The notes beneath the pieces are model-generated. The model saw only the letters and a program-made list of their open reading frames with translations, was not told where the DNA came from and made no database searches. Shown piece after piece: positions 33,168 through 44,491 of a stretch of DNA of 64,000 bases. The translations under genes were made by a program, and so were the position numbers. The stretch spans positions 28,707,315 through 28,771,314 of the forward strand of contig OZ024794.1 of the NCBI GenBank assembly GCA_964017045.1, in the 5' to 3' direction. Numbering within the stretch: the first letter of the stretch is position 1; every line of letters starts with the position of its first letter. Source of the DNA: Omphiscola glabra. Taxonomy: Eukaryota; Mollusca; Gastropoda; Lymnaeidae.

Positions 33168-33789
33168 ATCTAAGGTGATGTCGTCCAGTCCAAAGGCTGG
33201 GGATGACGTCATATTTAAAATTCATTTATAGAAAAGAAAGTATTCTTAGAAAGACGATAAACTATAGATTAATTTAAAAATACTGAAAACATTATTCTAA
33301 ATTCTACTCACACGTTGCTTTTAATTCCAATTGATGGTTTTAAAAAAAAAAAAATTTTTTTTAAACTCTGCCAACACTAAGGTTGCCAGGTGAGTTTTGC
33401 CAGGAGAAGAGAGGGGACGGGCAGAGTTAAACGGCAAACTTAAATATTGTGTTCCAAATATGCAAGGAAAAAAAAAATTTAAGTGGAGATGGGGCACATA
33501 AGATATGGTAACTCTGGCGTACACTTGACACACGGTCTCCGTGATACACGTCATTTGGAAGACGTAGATTCAGGTGCGTGGGTTAAAATACATGACGTCA
33601 TTATAGCCTCTTTTTTTTTTTTTTCTTTTGCTTCTTCCACGTCTGCCATTGAGAGGTATTACACAAGATTAATTAATGATAAGTTTCCTCGCATGACATC
33701 ATCTGAACAGGAAAAAAAAAGTGTGTGGGGGGTGGGGGTGGTGCTTGTGAATCAGCAGTCGAAAATCAATTTCGTTGAATTCTCTCTTA

Positions 33790-34000
33790 TTGTGTCTACC
33801 GTTTAGTGAGGTGTGTCGTAGATGTGGTATATATCTAATTGTGTGTACACGGTAGTGAGGTGTGTCGTAGATGTGGTATATCTCTAATTGTGTCTACCTG
33901 GTAGTGTGGTGTGTCGTAGATAGGGCATCTCTCTAATTGTGTCTACCAGGTAGTGAGGTGTGTCGTAGATAGGACATCTCTCTAATTGTGTCTACCAGGT
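33790..34000. repeat. 49-bp minisatellite, ~4 copies
   Basis: gtagtgaggtgtgtcgtaga recurs at 33852, 33901 (gtagtgtgg) and 33950, spacing 49 bp, plus one diverged copy to the left. It abuts the following 26-bp array without spacer. Confidence 0.95.
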
Positions 34001-34305
34001 AATATTCCAATGTAATATTGGAAAGTAATATTCCAATGCAATATTGGAATGTAATATTCCAATGTAATATTGGAATGTAATATTACAATGTAATATTGGA
34101 AAGTAATATTCCAATGCAATATTGGAATGTAATATGCCAATGTAATATTGGAAAGTAATATTCCAATGCAATATTGGAAAGTAATATTCCAATGCAATAT
34201 TGGAAAGTAATATTCCAATGCAATATTGGAAAGTAATATTCCAATGCAATATTGGAAAGTAATATTCCAATGCAATATTGGAAAGTAATATTCCAATGCA
34301 ATATT
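34001..34305. repeat. 26-bp palindromic minisatellite, ~12 copies
   Basis: Each unit contains ttccaatgcaatattggaa, a perfect 7-bp inverted repeat around gcaat, joined by agtaata. The array can extrude as a series of hairpins. Each unit also has a CCAAT and an AATATT. Variants at the left (tgtaatattggaatg) also keep the palindrome. Confidence 0.97.
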
Positions 34306-34674
34306 ACCACGTTATTATTGGATACTGACCTCAGCTGATTATATATATTTCTTTATTACAATTAATTTAATGTAGTTAAGGGTAAAGATTAATTTACTTA
34401 AATTAATAATATCATGACTTCAACTATGCATTTCGTGTGTGTGTGTGTGTGGGGGGGGGGGGGTTGTGAAAATATGTCAAGCGGCGAGCGTCATGTGTGA
34501 CGATTGAGCTAAGGTTAAAAGGTTGACCTTTCATCACCAATATTCACACATCACCACAAATCAACGTACGGAAGTACTCACAACATAGACATATGACCTC
34601 TCTGAATTTTTAGAAAACCCTTCCAAAGTCCGACCGCAGCCCAGTTAAGCATCACGCCATACGGAACAACAACA
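34306..34674. other. Short unique stretch
   Basis: It holds a GT run followed by a G tract at about 34436-34463. Nothing else is supported. Confidence 0.4.
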
Positions 34675-35302
34675 ACGGGGCTTTATGTAAGACAGGGGTG
34701 CTCACAGTGCCGTAGGCGAGCTACAACAACAACGGGGCTTTATGTAAGACAGGGGTGCTCACAGTGCCGTAGGCGAGCTACAACAACAACGGGGCTTTAT
34801 GTAAGACAGGGGTGCTCACAGTGCCGTAGGCGAGCTACAACAACAACGGGGCTTTATGTAAGACAGGGGTGCTCACAGTGCCGTAGGCGAGCTACAACAA
34901 CAACGGGGCTTTATGTAAGACAGGGGTGCTCACAGTGCCGTAGGCGAGCTACAACAACAACGGGGCTTTACGTAAGACAGGGGTGCTCACAGTGCCGTAG
35001 GCGAGCTACAACAACAACGGGGCTTTATGTAAGACAGGGGTGCTCACAGTGCCGTATGCGAGCTACAACAACAACGGGGCTTTATGTAAGACAGGGGTGC
35101 TCACAGTGCCGTAGGCGAGCTACAACAACAACGGGGCTTTATGTAAGACAGGGGTGCTCACAGTGCCGTAGGCGAGCTACAACAACAACGGGGCTTAATG
35201 TAAGACAGGGGTGCTCACAGTGCCGTAGGCAAGCTACAACAACAACGGGGCTTAATGTAAGACAGTGGTACTCACAGTGCCGTAGGCGAGCTACAACAAC
35301 AA
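34675..35302. repeat. 57-bp minisatellite, 11 near-identical copies
   Basis: aacaacaacaacggggcttt and gctcacagtgccgtaggcga recur every 57 bp. The first nine copies differ by only a base or two; the last two share ttaatg and other changes. A 19-residue repeat (with TTTTGLYVRQGCSQCR) is read in one plus frame from 35056, but earlier copies lack an uninterrupted gene context. Confidence 0.98.
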
Positions 35303-36661
35303 ACTATGAACCAGATATCACCCTGAAGTTGACTGACATGCCAAAGAATTTTGAAGATGGGAAAGGATAAGATGGAGAAGGGGGCGGGGCTAGAGGGAAG
35401 TTCACTAATTATTATAAGAAAACATCCTCCTCACACCCCCACCCCCCCACACACACTGCAACCCTCACCAAATGAGCGATCGATGAGCCGCATCAAGAGA
35501 TGTTTCTCTTCGTTTATAAAAATTTTATATTGTCGACTTCGACAACTATTAGCTGGACTTAACACCCCACCCACACGCCCCCCCCCCCCACTTTTTTTGA
35601 TAAAAGCCACCTTTTAAAATAAAAATAGAAACTCTGCCCTCGACCTTAGTACACCGAATGCGTGGCCTTGTTTTCTCTTCCAGCCACCTCAGCAAAACTT
35701 CTGTTGTAGTTTATTAACCGTAATTGAGCCGGTCCTATCAATTGAACGGTTGGGGGGGGGGGGGGGGATGGGAAGAATCAGCTTTTATATCTTAGTCGTG
35801 TTATTTATTTATTTATTATTTTCTTTGTGTTGAGCAATAGAAGAAGTGCAATAGAGATGAACAAATCTATCATGGCACTACCCAATGCTACATACGGGCG
35901 CTTTATATTATAAAAGAAAAATCCATAGTAGCTTGAGGGCCGACTCAGTTAGAGCTTAATGACAACTTCCTGTTAGGTTAGGGAAAAGGGGGGGGGGCGG
36001 GGGGGGGGGCTCGTTTATCGGAAACATTCAAATATATTAATTTAATTTTGTTATCAATAAAAATGTTAGAGGCTTCCATATGCGTATAGTCGTACCCTCA
36101 AACCCCCCCCCCCCCCCAACCAAACAGCCCCTCACCCAGTAGAAACGTGATGGTTACTTATCACTTCCGGAAAATTGTATCCGCCTTTGAATGATGCTAT
36201 AAAATATGTTCACTGATGGTATCATCAGATGGTCAAGCCATGCGATTTTGTGTACTACCGCTACAACTCTACCCTATACATCAGCATTGTATTCTCCCCA
36301 ACTGTACCAAGGACAACTCACCAAATACCGCTCGCGTGCCTTTAATTGTCCGGGGATTCTCATAAAGTTCAGGAAGGGAAAGTGGGGGGGGGGGGATTTT
36401 TATGGGGGGTAGGGGGGAATGGGGTTTCGAATAATGACAATTGTTTCATGACCCCAACATCCCTCTAACGTCGCGACATAAATACCCAGATATTAAAAAA
36501 AGAACAAATTTTTTTTTTTAAATGTCCCTAGGAGCGGCACCGGTTGCTTCCTTGACACGCGCATGCGGTGGCGGAGTCAGAAACGATGAACGAACCCCAA
36601 ACTCCGTGTTATTTACGATTACAACGTTGGGATTTAAACGTCCGGCCCATAACGCCAAGAG
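35303..36661. other. Unique stretch with several G and C homopolymers
   Basis: G or C tracts lie at about 35580-35590, 35751-35767, 35989-36009, 36104-36117 and 36385-36395. An NRF1-like site gcgcatgcgg sits at 36559-36568, 20 bp upstream of an ATG at 36586 whose frame runs into the SPIN mini-element. I do not consider an exon proven. Confidence 0.4.
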
Positions 36662-36712
36662 CAGTGGCTCTCAACCGTTCTAATGCCGCGACCCACAGGT
36701 TGAGAACCGCTG
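36662..36712. mobile_element. 51-bp miniature SPIN-like element
   Basis: It starts cagtggctctcaaccgttc, runs to taatgccgcgaccc, and then joins directly to cacaggttgagaaccgctg, so both SPIN ends are present with the interior deleted. The junction lies in the gcgaccc block that occurs near both ends of the full element, which implies recombination between these short repeats. Flanks gccaagag and gtctagag match at 6 of 8. Confidence 0.8.
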
Positions 36713-37849
36713 GTCTAGAGGCAACAGTAAACACGTCAAGTTTCATTTCAATATTTTTTTTCATTTAATTAAAGTTTTAAAATTTTGTGTTCATGAAATT
36801 GTCAATGTATCAAATTCGACTCTAACCAACAAAAGCGATACTAAAAAATTCCCTGACACGAACTATCTCCACACCCCCCCACAACCCTTTGACAATTCTC
36901 TCTTTCCCCCCCCCCCCTCACTTTCCCGCCCACACAAGCTCCAGCACGCACTACAGACGCTGATGTGAGTAAAGCACTGATATTGCTGGGGGTTTTTTTG
37001 GGGGGGAAAGCTCTAATCACGTGGGCAGTGCTCAATCACGAGAGAGACCGATGTTTAATCTGTGGCCAGGCCAGCGGTCCCTGGAACTGCATTGGTGTGA
37101 TTGACTGGACCTCAGAAATAAGTGTAGCTAAGAGTCGAGGCCCTAAATCGTCTGGGCTTTTTTCCTCCCCCCCCCCCTTTTTTTTTTTCTTTAAATAAGA
37201 AGGGTTGTTTTAAAGAGATGGGGGGTTGGGGGGGGGGGGGTTGAGAGAGAATCGGGAAAATAAAAATCACTAATGGGGAAAGAAAGAGGGAAAAAAAAAG
37301 ATGATGGGTAATGTGGTCCACAATCAACCGTTGCTCAAAATGGTGTGTTTTCTTTGGCAGGACAAAAGAATATGGCTGAAGATTTGGTGGGGGGTGCGGG
37401 GGGCGTCACGTAGTAAAATATTCCTTTAAACAAGCGAGGTTGAAGATTTGGGGCGAAAGGATGATAACTGATAATGTTAAAACACAAATGGATAAAAGGG
37501 GGGTGGGGGAGAGGAATAAGGATTGAAATGCTTTGCAAAGAAATAGACACATAAATATTGCGTGGTTTGGGTTTTCCCGATTATTTAGCGCGTCAACGTG
37601 ATTTCGATTAACGCAGACGTCTGTGTATATGTTACACCCCATTCTGGAAGTTGCCAGATTGGCAATAACATGTTTTGGTGGGGTTTGTGGGTAAGGAAAT
37701 ACATAAAGATAGGCTGATAATCTTAAAATGGCGAATTAAGGTTAATAGGACTTGATTAAATGGGAATGTATGGGAAGGGTGAACCGCGGGGGGATGCGAA
37801 GAAAACGGGTGTGCATTGAAAGAGAAACGGAACAGTTGGGATAGAGTTA
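36713..37849. other. Unique stretch with homopolymer tracts
   Basis: There are C, T and G tracts at about 36907-36917, 37170-37192 and 37227-37240. A short minus-strand MSTAHVIR-type frame (36841-37035) has no recognisable domain. No gene is supported. Confidence 0.4.
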
Positions 37850-38211
37850 CTTGATAGAGTGCTGGGGTGGCGGGTGCTAAGTCTTGATAGAGTGCTGGGG
37901 TGGCGGGTGCTAAGCCTCGATGAAGTGCTGGGGTGGCGGGTGCTAAGACTTGATAGAGTGCTGGGGTGACGTGTGCTAAGACTTGATAGAGTGCTGGGGT
38001 GGCGGGTGCTAAGACTTGATAGAGTGCTGGGGTGGCGGGTGCTAAGACTTGATACAGTGCTGGAGTGGCGGGTGCTAAGACTTGATAGAGTGCTGGGGTG
38101 GCGGGTGCTAAGACTTGATAGAGTGCTCGAGTGGCGGGTGCTAAGACTTGATAGAGTGCTGGGGTGGCGGGTGCTAAGACTTGATAGAGTGCTCGGGTGG
38201 CGGGTGCTAAG
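37850..38211. repeat. 33-bp minisatellite, 11 copies
   Basis: cttgatagagtgctggggtg recurs every 33 bp with gcgggtgctaaga. Eleven-residue repeats (LDRVLGWRVLR) appear in one frame because 33 is a multiple of 3; there is no start, context or conservation to support a protein. Confidence 0.97.
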
Positions 38212-38244
38212 GTTTCAACTCTGCGTTAAATCCCAGGCATCCTT

Positions 38245-39022
38245 ATCGTCAGAATGATTTGCACCAAAGTTGTCAGTATGATTGGCACCATAGTTGTCTG
38301 TATGATAGGCACCATAGTTGTCAGTATGATAGGCACCCTAGTTGTCAGTATAATTGGCGCCATAGTTGTCAGTATAATAGGCACCATAGTTGTCAGTATA
38401 ATAGGCGCCATAGTTGTCAGTATGATAGGCACCATAGTTGCCAGTATAATTGGCACCATAGTTGTCAGTTTGATAGGCGCCATAGTTGTCAGTATAATAG
38501 GCACTCTTTGCTTCGTGTGAAAAACGTCTCCACGGTCTGTGTGTTCAATAGGTGCCCTATTGGTCAATAGGATATAAGCCCTATGGTCAGTACGATAGGC
38601 GCCATAGTTGTCAGTGTGATGGGCACCATTATGGTAAGTTTAATAGGCACCCTGTTGGTCTGTATGATAGGGTTAGTAAAATAGGCGCCTTATTGATCTG
38701 TAAGATATGCGCCCTATTTTTCAGTAGGAAAGCACCCTTTTGGTTAGTAAGATGTGCATCCTATTGGTCAGTAATATAAGCACCCTATTGGTCAGTAATA
38801 TAAGTGCCCTCTTGGTCAGTAAGATAGACGCCCCATTGATCAGTAAGATATGCGCCCTATTGGTCTGTAAGATAGGCGCCCCATTGGTCAGTAAGATAGA
38901 CGCCCCATTGATCAGTAAGATATGCGCCCTATTGGTCTGTAAGATAGGCGCCCCATTGGTCAGTAAGATAGGCGTCCTATTGGTCAGTAGGAAAGCACAC
39001 TATTAATCAGTAAGATAGGCGT
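38245..39022. repeat. 24-bp minisatellite in two diverged blocks, ~30 copies
   Basis: Block 1 (38245-38506) has gttgtcagtataataggcac; block 2 (38545-39022) has cctattggtcagtaagatag. Both are 24 bp and share gtcagtanrataggc. About 40 bp of unrelated sequence separates them. Many units contain the palindrome GGCGCC. Confidence 0.96.
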
Positions 39023-39140
39023 GGTCTCTTACACTTGGTCTCTTAGGTTTGGTCTCTTAGACTTGGTTCTTAGACTTGGTTCTTAGACTTGTTTCTTAGA
39101 CTTGGTTCTTAGACTTGGTTCTTAGACTTGATCTCTTGGG
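39023..39140. repeat. 13-bp tandem repeat, ~8 copies
   Basis: cttggttcttaga repeats every 13 bp, with longer ggtctcttag-type copies at the left edge. It directly follows the 24-bp array. Confidence 0.93.
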
Positions 39141-39491
39141 CACTTGTACTAAAACTGCTTGACTATGACTGGCTCATTTATTCAATCTCATTTATTTTTT
39201 ATTATTATTTTTTTTTTTTTAATCTTGTTAAATCTCGATCAAATTTGCTCTCAATGGACTCCTATTAAAAGTACTCTGCAAACCCGATAAGTGAGTTTTA
39301 TGAATGGGCCTCGTAAAGTTGTTCAGAACCAGGTGTGTGACATCATGTCCAAAAAGTTCTGACTGCTGAACGTTTTAGAAACGAGCAGATAACAATTGGT
39401 TCAAATGGCCGGTTAGTTCCAAGCTCCGGCCATCACCGTCTATCAAATATTTATTGAACCAATGAAATCAAATGTTTACCTGCATGTTTCA

Positions 39492-39940
39492 ATGATAGAG
39501 ATCTGCCTTAGATGATAAGTGGATAGAGATCTGTCTCAGATGATAAGTAGATAGAGATCCGCCTTAGATGATAAGTGGATGGAGATCTGCCTTTGATGAT
39601 AAGTTGATAGAGATCTGCTTTAGAGGATAAATGGATAGAGATCTGCCTTAGATGATAGGTGAATAGAGATCGCCTTAGATGATAAGTGGATAGGGATCTG
39701 CCTTTGATCATAGGTGGATAGAGATCCACCTTAGATAATAAGTGGATAGAGATCTGTCTCAGATGATAGGTGAATAGAGATCTGCCTTAGATGAAAGTAG
39801 ATAGAGATCCGCCTTATATGATAAGTGGAAGGAGATCTGCCTTAGATGATAAGTGGATAGAGATCTGCCTTAGATGATAGGTGGATAGATATCTGCCTTA
39901 GATGATAAGTGGATAGGTATCTGCTTTAGATGATAAGTGG
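39492..39940. repeat. 28-bp minisatellite, ~16 copies
   Basis: gatagagatctgccttagat recurs every 28 bp followed by gataagtg. Each unit carries AGATCT. Substitutions are scattered (ccgcc, gaaag, ggtat), indicating moderate age. Confidence 0.97.
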
Positions 39941-40189
39941 CTAGCGGCAGATGCAATTATCAGCTTGTAACCAACAAAACCGGGAAACACCATTCTAACT
40001 TTGATCGCTATTAAAACCAAAGATTTCGTGCATTTGACAATTGGCATGAACAGCTTCTTTGCTTTGATGAGAGCTTTTGTCAGTCTTAACGCCAGGTGTC
40101 GCTTGTCTTATGTAACATGTTAGTGCATGTTGAATATCTTGATTTAAAGTATTAGTTATATTTAAAGCGTGAACTGCACATGGGTGGTA

Positions 40190-40440
40190 AAGTGAGACAC
40201 ATTGTGTCAAGTGAGACGTATTGTGTCAAGTGAGACGTATTGTGTCAAGTGAGTCGTAGTGTGTCAAGTGAGACGTATTGTGTCAAGTGAGACGTAGTGT
40301 GTCAAGTGAGTCGTATTGTGTCACGTGAGACGTAGTGTGTCAAGTGAGACGTAGTGTGTCAAGTGAGTCGTATTGTGTCAAGTGAGTCGTAGTGTGTCAA
40401 GTGAGACGTAGTGTGTCAAGTGAGACGTAGTGTGTCACGT
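40190..40440. repeat. 19-bp minisatellite, 13 copies
   Basis: gtgtcaagtgagacgtagt and variants (tattg, gtcgt, cacgt) recur every 19 bp. Confidence 0.97.
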
Positions 40441-40513
40441 GATCATTTTGTCCATGTTCTTTTCCTTTTATTATTCACAATGACTGGTGCGACGCAAGTT
40501 TCGAAGCGAATCT

Positions 40514-41070
40514 TGGAGCAAGTTTGGGAGCAAGTTTGGGAGCAAGTTATGGAGCAAGTTTGGGAGCAAGTTTGGGAGCAAGTTTGGGAGCAAGTTTGGG
40601 AACATATTTGGGAGCAAGTTATGGAGCAAGTTTGGGAGCAAGTTTGGAGCAAGTTAAAGAGCAAGTTTGGGAACAAGTTTGGGAGCAAGTTTGGGAGCAA
40701 GTTTGGGAGCAAGTTATGGGGCAAGTTTGGGAACAAGTTTGGGAGCAAGTTATGGAGCAAGTTTGGAGCAAGTTAAAGAGCAAGTTTGGGAACAAGTTTG
40801 GGAGCAAGTTATGGAGCAAGTTTGGGAGCAAGTTATGGGGCAAGTTTGGGAACAAGTTTGGGAGCAAGTTATGGAGCAAGTTTGGGAGCAATTTATGGGG
40901 CACGTTTGGGAACAAGTTTGGGAGCAATTTTGGGAACAAGTTTGGGAGCATGTTTGGGAGCACGTTTGGGAGCAAGTTATGGGACAAGTTTGGGAACAAG
41001 TTTGGGAGCAAGTTATGGAGCAAGTTTGGGAGCACGTTTGGGAACAAGTTTGGGAACAAGTTTGGGAACA
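40514..41070. repeat. 12-bp satellite with larger duplicated blocks, ~46 copies
   Basis: The basic unit is gagcaagtttgg, mixed with gaacaagtttgg and gagcaagttatg. A longer segment containing agcaagttaaagagcaag occurs near 40648 and again near 40768, so ~120-bp blocks were themselves duplicated. Frames reading Glu-Gln-Val-Trp, Gly-Ala-Ser-Leu and Phe-Gly-Ser-Lys stay open throughout and are artefacts. Confidence 0.96.
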
Positions 41071-41076
41071 GCTGCT

Positions 41077-41263
41077 CAGACTAAATTAGCCGACAGCTGG
41101 TAAGACTAAACTAGCCGACAGCTGGTAAGACTAAATTAGCCGACAGCTGGTAAGACTAAATTAGCCGACAGTTGGTAAGACTAAATTAGCCGACAGCTGG
41201 TCAGACTAAATTAGCCGACAGCTGGTAAGACTAAATTAGCCGACAGCTGGTCAGACTAAATTA
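41077..41263. repeat. 25-bp minisatellite, ~7.5 copies
   Basis: gactaaattagccgacagct recurs every 25 bp, nearly invariant. It begins within 10 bp of the end of the 12-bp array. Confidence 0.97.
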
Positions 41264-41930
41264 ATTTTTTTTTTCAAGTAAATAGAAAACTTTTATTCCA
41301 CGTCAGATCTGCTGCTGTCTGCCGCAAACTTTCGGGACGAAAAGCAGACCACGAGACAATGTGACAACGTGACGAGTCAACGAGACAATGTTAGAACGTG
41401 ACACCGAGCCGACGTTACCATTGCAACGACAGCCAAAACTCTAACAGATAACTATAGCAAAAATACGCCTTTTAAGAAAATCAAATACCAGAGACGTAGA
41501 AACAAAAATGAAATGGTGAGGGGGAGGGGGGTTGGGTGGCCTCTGGGGGTTGGAGAGGGGGATTCAATTATTGACTGACATAAATGCCGTGTGAATCATT
41601 ATGTAAACCAATGAGTGTGCTGGGAATGTAGACCAACATTGTACAACTCGTTAGGGAGTACTCATAATGTTACATCCTATTTTGGGCTGAGATTACTCTC
41701 TTTTTCTCCAAAAGCTCAACAAACATCTCATGCCATGACGTCCAGATACAAGTTTCACGCACGTATGAAGTCCGACTACTGGAGTATCTGTTCGCAGCGG
41801 TCGGAGTGAGAGAATGAATACGTTTACAAAAATTGTTGTAATGAAAAGTGGGGAGGGGGGTGGAGGTCAGACGAGTAGGGTCCCTAAAACTAAGACATGA
41901 GTAGAAATGTTAGCTGTTGATATTTATGAT
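41264..41930. other. Unique stretch between arrays
   Basis: No gene, MITE end or tandem period is supported. A 64-codon plus frame at 41615-41809 shows no domain. Confidence 0.4.
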
Positions 41931-42098
41931 GTCACTCTCAACCTTTCAACATTTTAATCTCAACGTTTCAACACTGCCATTCTCAACTTTTGAACACAGT
42001 CATTCTCAAGACTTTCAACACCGCCACTCTCAACTTTTGAACACAGTCATTCTCAAGACATTTAACACTGCCATTCTCAACTTTTCAACACTGCCAAT
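41931..42098. repeat. ~22-24-bp degenerate tandem repeat, related to the array at 47681
   Basis: Copies of ctttcaacactgccattctc and cttttgaacacagtcattct alternate. The gactttcaacacygccay core is shared with the 24-bp array at 47681-48046, about 5.6 kb away. Confidence 0.85.
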
Positions 42099-42244
42099 AA
42101 ATAGCCCGTGTATTTCATCAATGTTTTCAAAGAGATTAACAGCATCTGATGATCTCGGCGCCATGACAACTCTGCGTCCACAACTCGACCAGAGCCCACA
42201 GCATCAAACAAGATGGACGATCTACTGAACACGTCACCTTACAC

Positions 42245-42438
42245 CAGTGGTTCTCAACCTTCCTAATGCCGCGACCCTTTAATACAGTTCATCGTGTTGT
42301 GGCGACCCCCCAAAATAAAATCATTTTCATTGCTCTTCATAATTGTAGAGTATGTGTTTTCCGATGTTCTTAGGCGACCCCTGGGAAAGGGTCGTTCGAC
42401 TCCCAAAGAGTTAGTGACCCACAGGTTGAGAACCGCTG
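42245..42438. mobile_element. SPIN-like hAT non-autonomous element, copy 2 (194 bp)
   Basis: The ends cagtggttctcaaccttcc and aggttgagaaccgctg are imperfect inverted repeats. A perfect 8-bp duplication ccttacac lies at 42237-42244 and 42439-42446. It contains taatgccgcgaccctttaat, gttgtggcgacccccc and aaagggtcgttcgac in SPIN order. This is the best preserved copy at both ends. Confidence 0.93.
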
Positions 42439-43379
42439 CCTTACACAATGCAAATATTGTTAGCGTAGGAATAATAAATACATTTAATTATTTATTTTTT
42501 TTAAATCACAAACCAGGTGAATAGTTCCATACCTTTACACCACCTGGTTCACCGCCAGCCTCGCCCCCACCCCACATACGTAACCTCTCTCTCTCCATTT
42601 TTTTTTAAATTTCCATCCCAACTGGCACATCAACAATGATGTTGTCAAGCTGCGCCGTTTATTTGTAAACAATTCGTCCACCCCTGATCTCAATCTCTTA
42701 AACTCCTCCAGTAAGACTTTGAGACACAAAAAACAAGTCAACAAACACATAAATCCTCTCACGTGTGGGGAGGGAAGGGGCTGGTAACGGGTGTGGGGCT
42801 TCAAGGGAACTTTCTTGGGGGAATAATAAAGCAAGCTTGTGGGGGCGGGGGTGGTCTAAATGCATCATTTTCATAACCAGCTTGCAAAACAAAACAAAAT
42901 TGTTATTTTAATTTAATTTTTTTTTTTTTTTAAATTCAGAAATTCAGTTTTACTAATACAATCAGTTACAATCGTGTGAATACATATAACAGTGGTTTTC
43001 TGTGAATACATGTAACAGTGGTTTTCTGTGAATACATGTAACAGTAAAGTTCAACAGGTCAGTGGGCAGCCCCGGTCCGCAGAAATTTGTCGTTACTCTA
43101 TGTGAATAAACTATTACTGTTGAAAAAAAAATTCCACACTGCCATGATTACCTGATGGTTCAAAAGACGGTTTCTGGTTGTAGCGCAAATATTTCAAGAT
43201 TTAGAATTTTTATTTTAATTTTGAAAAGACTAACACGAAATACAATATTTCTAGACGATTATATCTCTTACCGAGGATATTATTTTTTTCTTTCAATTAC
43301 TCTAAAGCAGGTAGGGAAATATTTGCCAATGCATTTGCATATAAACTATTAAACACACAAAACAATGGGGGTGGGGTGG
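42439..43379. other. Mostly unique stretch
   Basis: It includes a T tract near 42918-42931 and a 26-bp repeat (tgaatacatgtaacagtggt) present about 2.5 times at 42975-43045. Minus-strand frames at 42535-42892 lack recognisable domains. Confidence 0.45.
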
Positions 43380-43500
43380 ATGTGCTGCAACACTGATATT
43401 GTGTATCAGTGAATAGCGCCCCCCCCCCCCCAAACCCCAGTCGCTGCTGCAATTTGGATTAACTCCTCCTGGTGGGTCGCGCTGAAAAGTTTGAGAACTG
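43380..43500 (-). mobile_element. hAT-like terminal fragment
   Basis: On the minus strand from 43500 it reads cagttctcaaacttttcagc and then gcgacccacc, a hAT-type terminus. A C homopolymer at about 43418-43430 lies inside, as in the MITEs of this window. The opposite end and duplication were not found. Confidence 0.35.
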
Positions 43501-44139
43501 TTCAAGAACGTTTAAAAGACTCAGCTCGTATTAAATAGGTGAACATTATGACGTTTAAAGACATTGGTATTCAAGTGTATTTTAATTTATTCAATTATTG
43601 CGTCCTGTAACCTGTTTTGAAGTGATTCTAGCTTGGAGGTATAAATATGGAATAATGTCCAACAAAAATTTGACTATGTGTGATAGTCGGGGGGTGGAGG
43701 AGGTTTGAAAGGTCACTAAATGGCTAAGGTCACTAAATGAATGAAGGAATGCGTCTACCTACTGCTAATGGCTATAAAGCCGTACAATTTTCTCCAGGTA
43801 GAGGCATTCGTTCCCAACGTTCAGTTACGCCCCTGCTGACATCCCACCTGTTACACGTGGTCTTATTATTTCCGATGAACCCAACCCCCCCCCCCCCCCC
43901 CCGACCCAAAACCGCGCACCTCATTTCTGCTCAAGTCTTTTGAGAATTTAGAAATGTGTTGTGTTACCTTAAAGAAAACAGATGTTGCCTGGCTAATGAA
44001 CACAATGGTTTTAAAGTGTCGGAAGTGTTTTGAACAGCAAATAAATCAATGCAATATACGTGAACTAAGATAACGTCTCATGTCTGTACCGTTTTACACT
44101 TCGCCAAAACAAAAATAAAAGAGATGTTTTTGTTTTTTT
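43501..44139. other. Unique stretch with a C homopolymer
   Basis: A 16-bp C tract lies at about 43886-43902. No supported gene. Confidence 0.4.
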
Positions 44140-44313
44140 AAAGATAACAAGGAGCAGATCATCTACAGGACAAGCATTTTGTGGTTGATATTTAATGGCT
44201 GGACGCTTCTGACAAGGGACTTCTCGGCACAGAACGAAACAGGCCGCAGGTCAATCTCGTATGGTGCTGAGTTGAAGCATTCTCTAACAGTGTGCGACAC
44301 GTACGTGTTTTAA
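44140..44313 (+). other. Open 58-codon stretch of coding-like character, unrecognised
   Basis: A frame from 44140 to the TAA at 44311-44313 stays open through non-repetitive sequence, with balanced composition (for example GWTLLTRDFSAQNETGRRS). I do not recognise it. It could be a fragment of an exon or of an old retroelement, or chance. Confidence 0.15.
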
Positions 44314-44400
44314 TGTATATATATGTAAATAATACATTTTTTACTGTTACTGGACCATTATCAAACCTGTACGCGTTTGCAGTAGTGACTACGTGTTTAT

Positions 44401-44491
44401 GCCTGAGACTACGGCACTGTGGCGAGCCTGAGACTACGGCACTATTGCGAGCCTGAGACTACGGCACTATGGCGAGCCTGAGGCTACGGCA
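44401..44491. repeat. 25-bp tandem repeat, ~3.7 copies
   Basis: gcctgagactacggcactat recurs every 25 bp followed by ggcga. Confidence 0.92.

Noticed and set aside
36559..36768. NRF1-like site followed by a 61-codon frame as a third first-exon candidate
   Set aside because: The frame runs into a transposon insertion and lacks a TISU context or good donor near its start.
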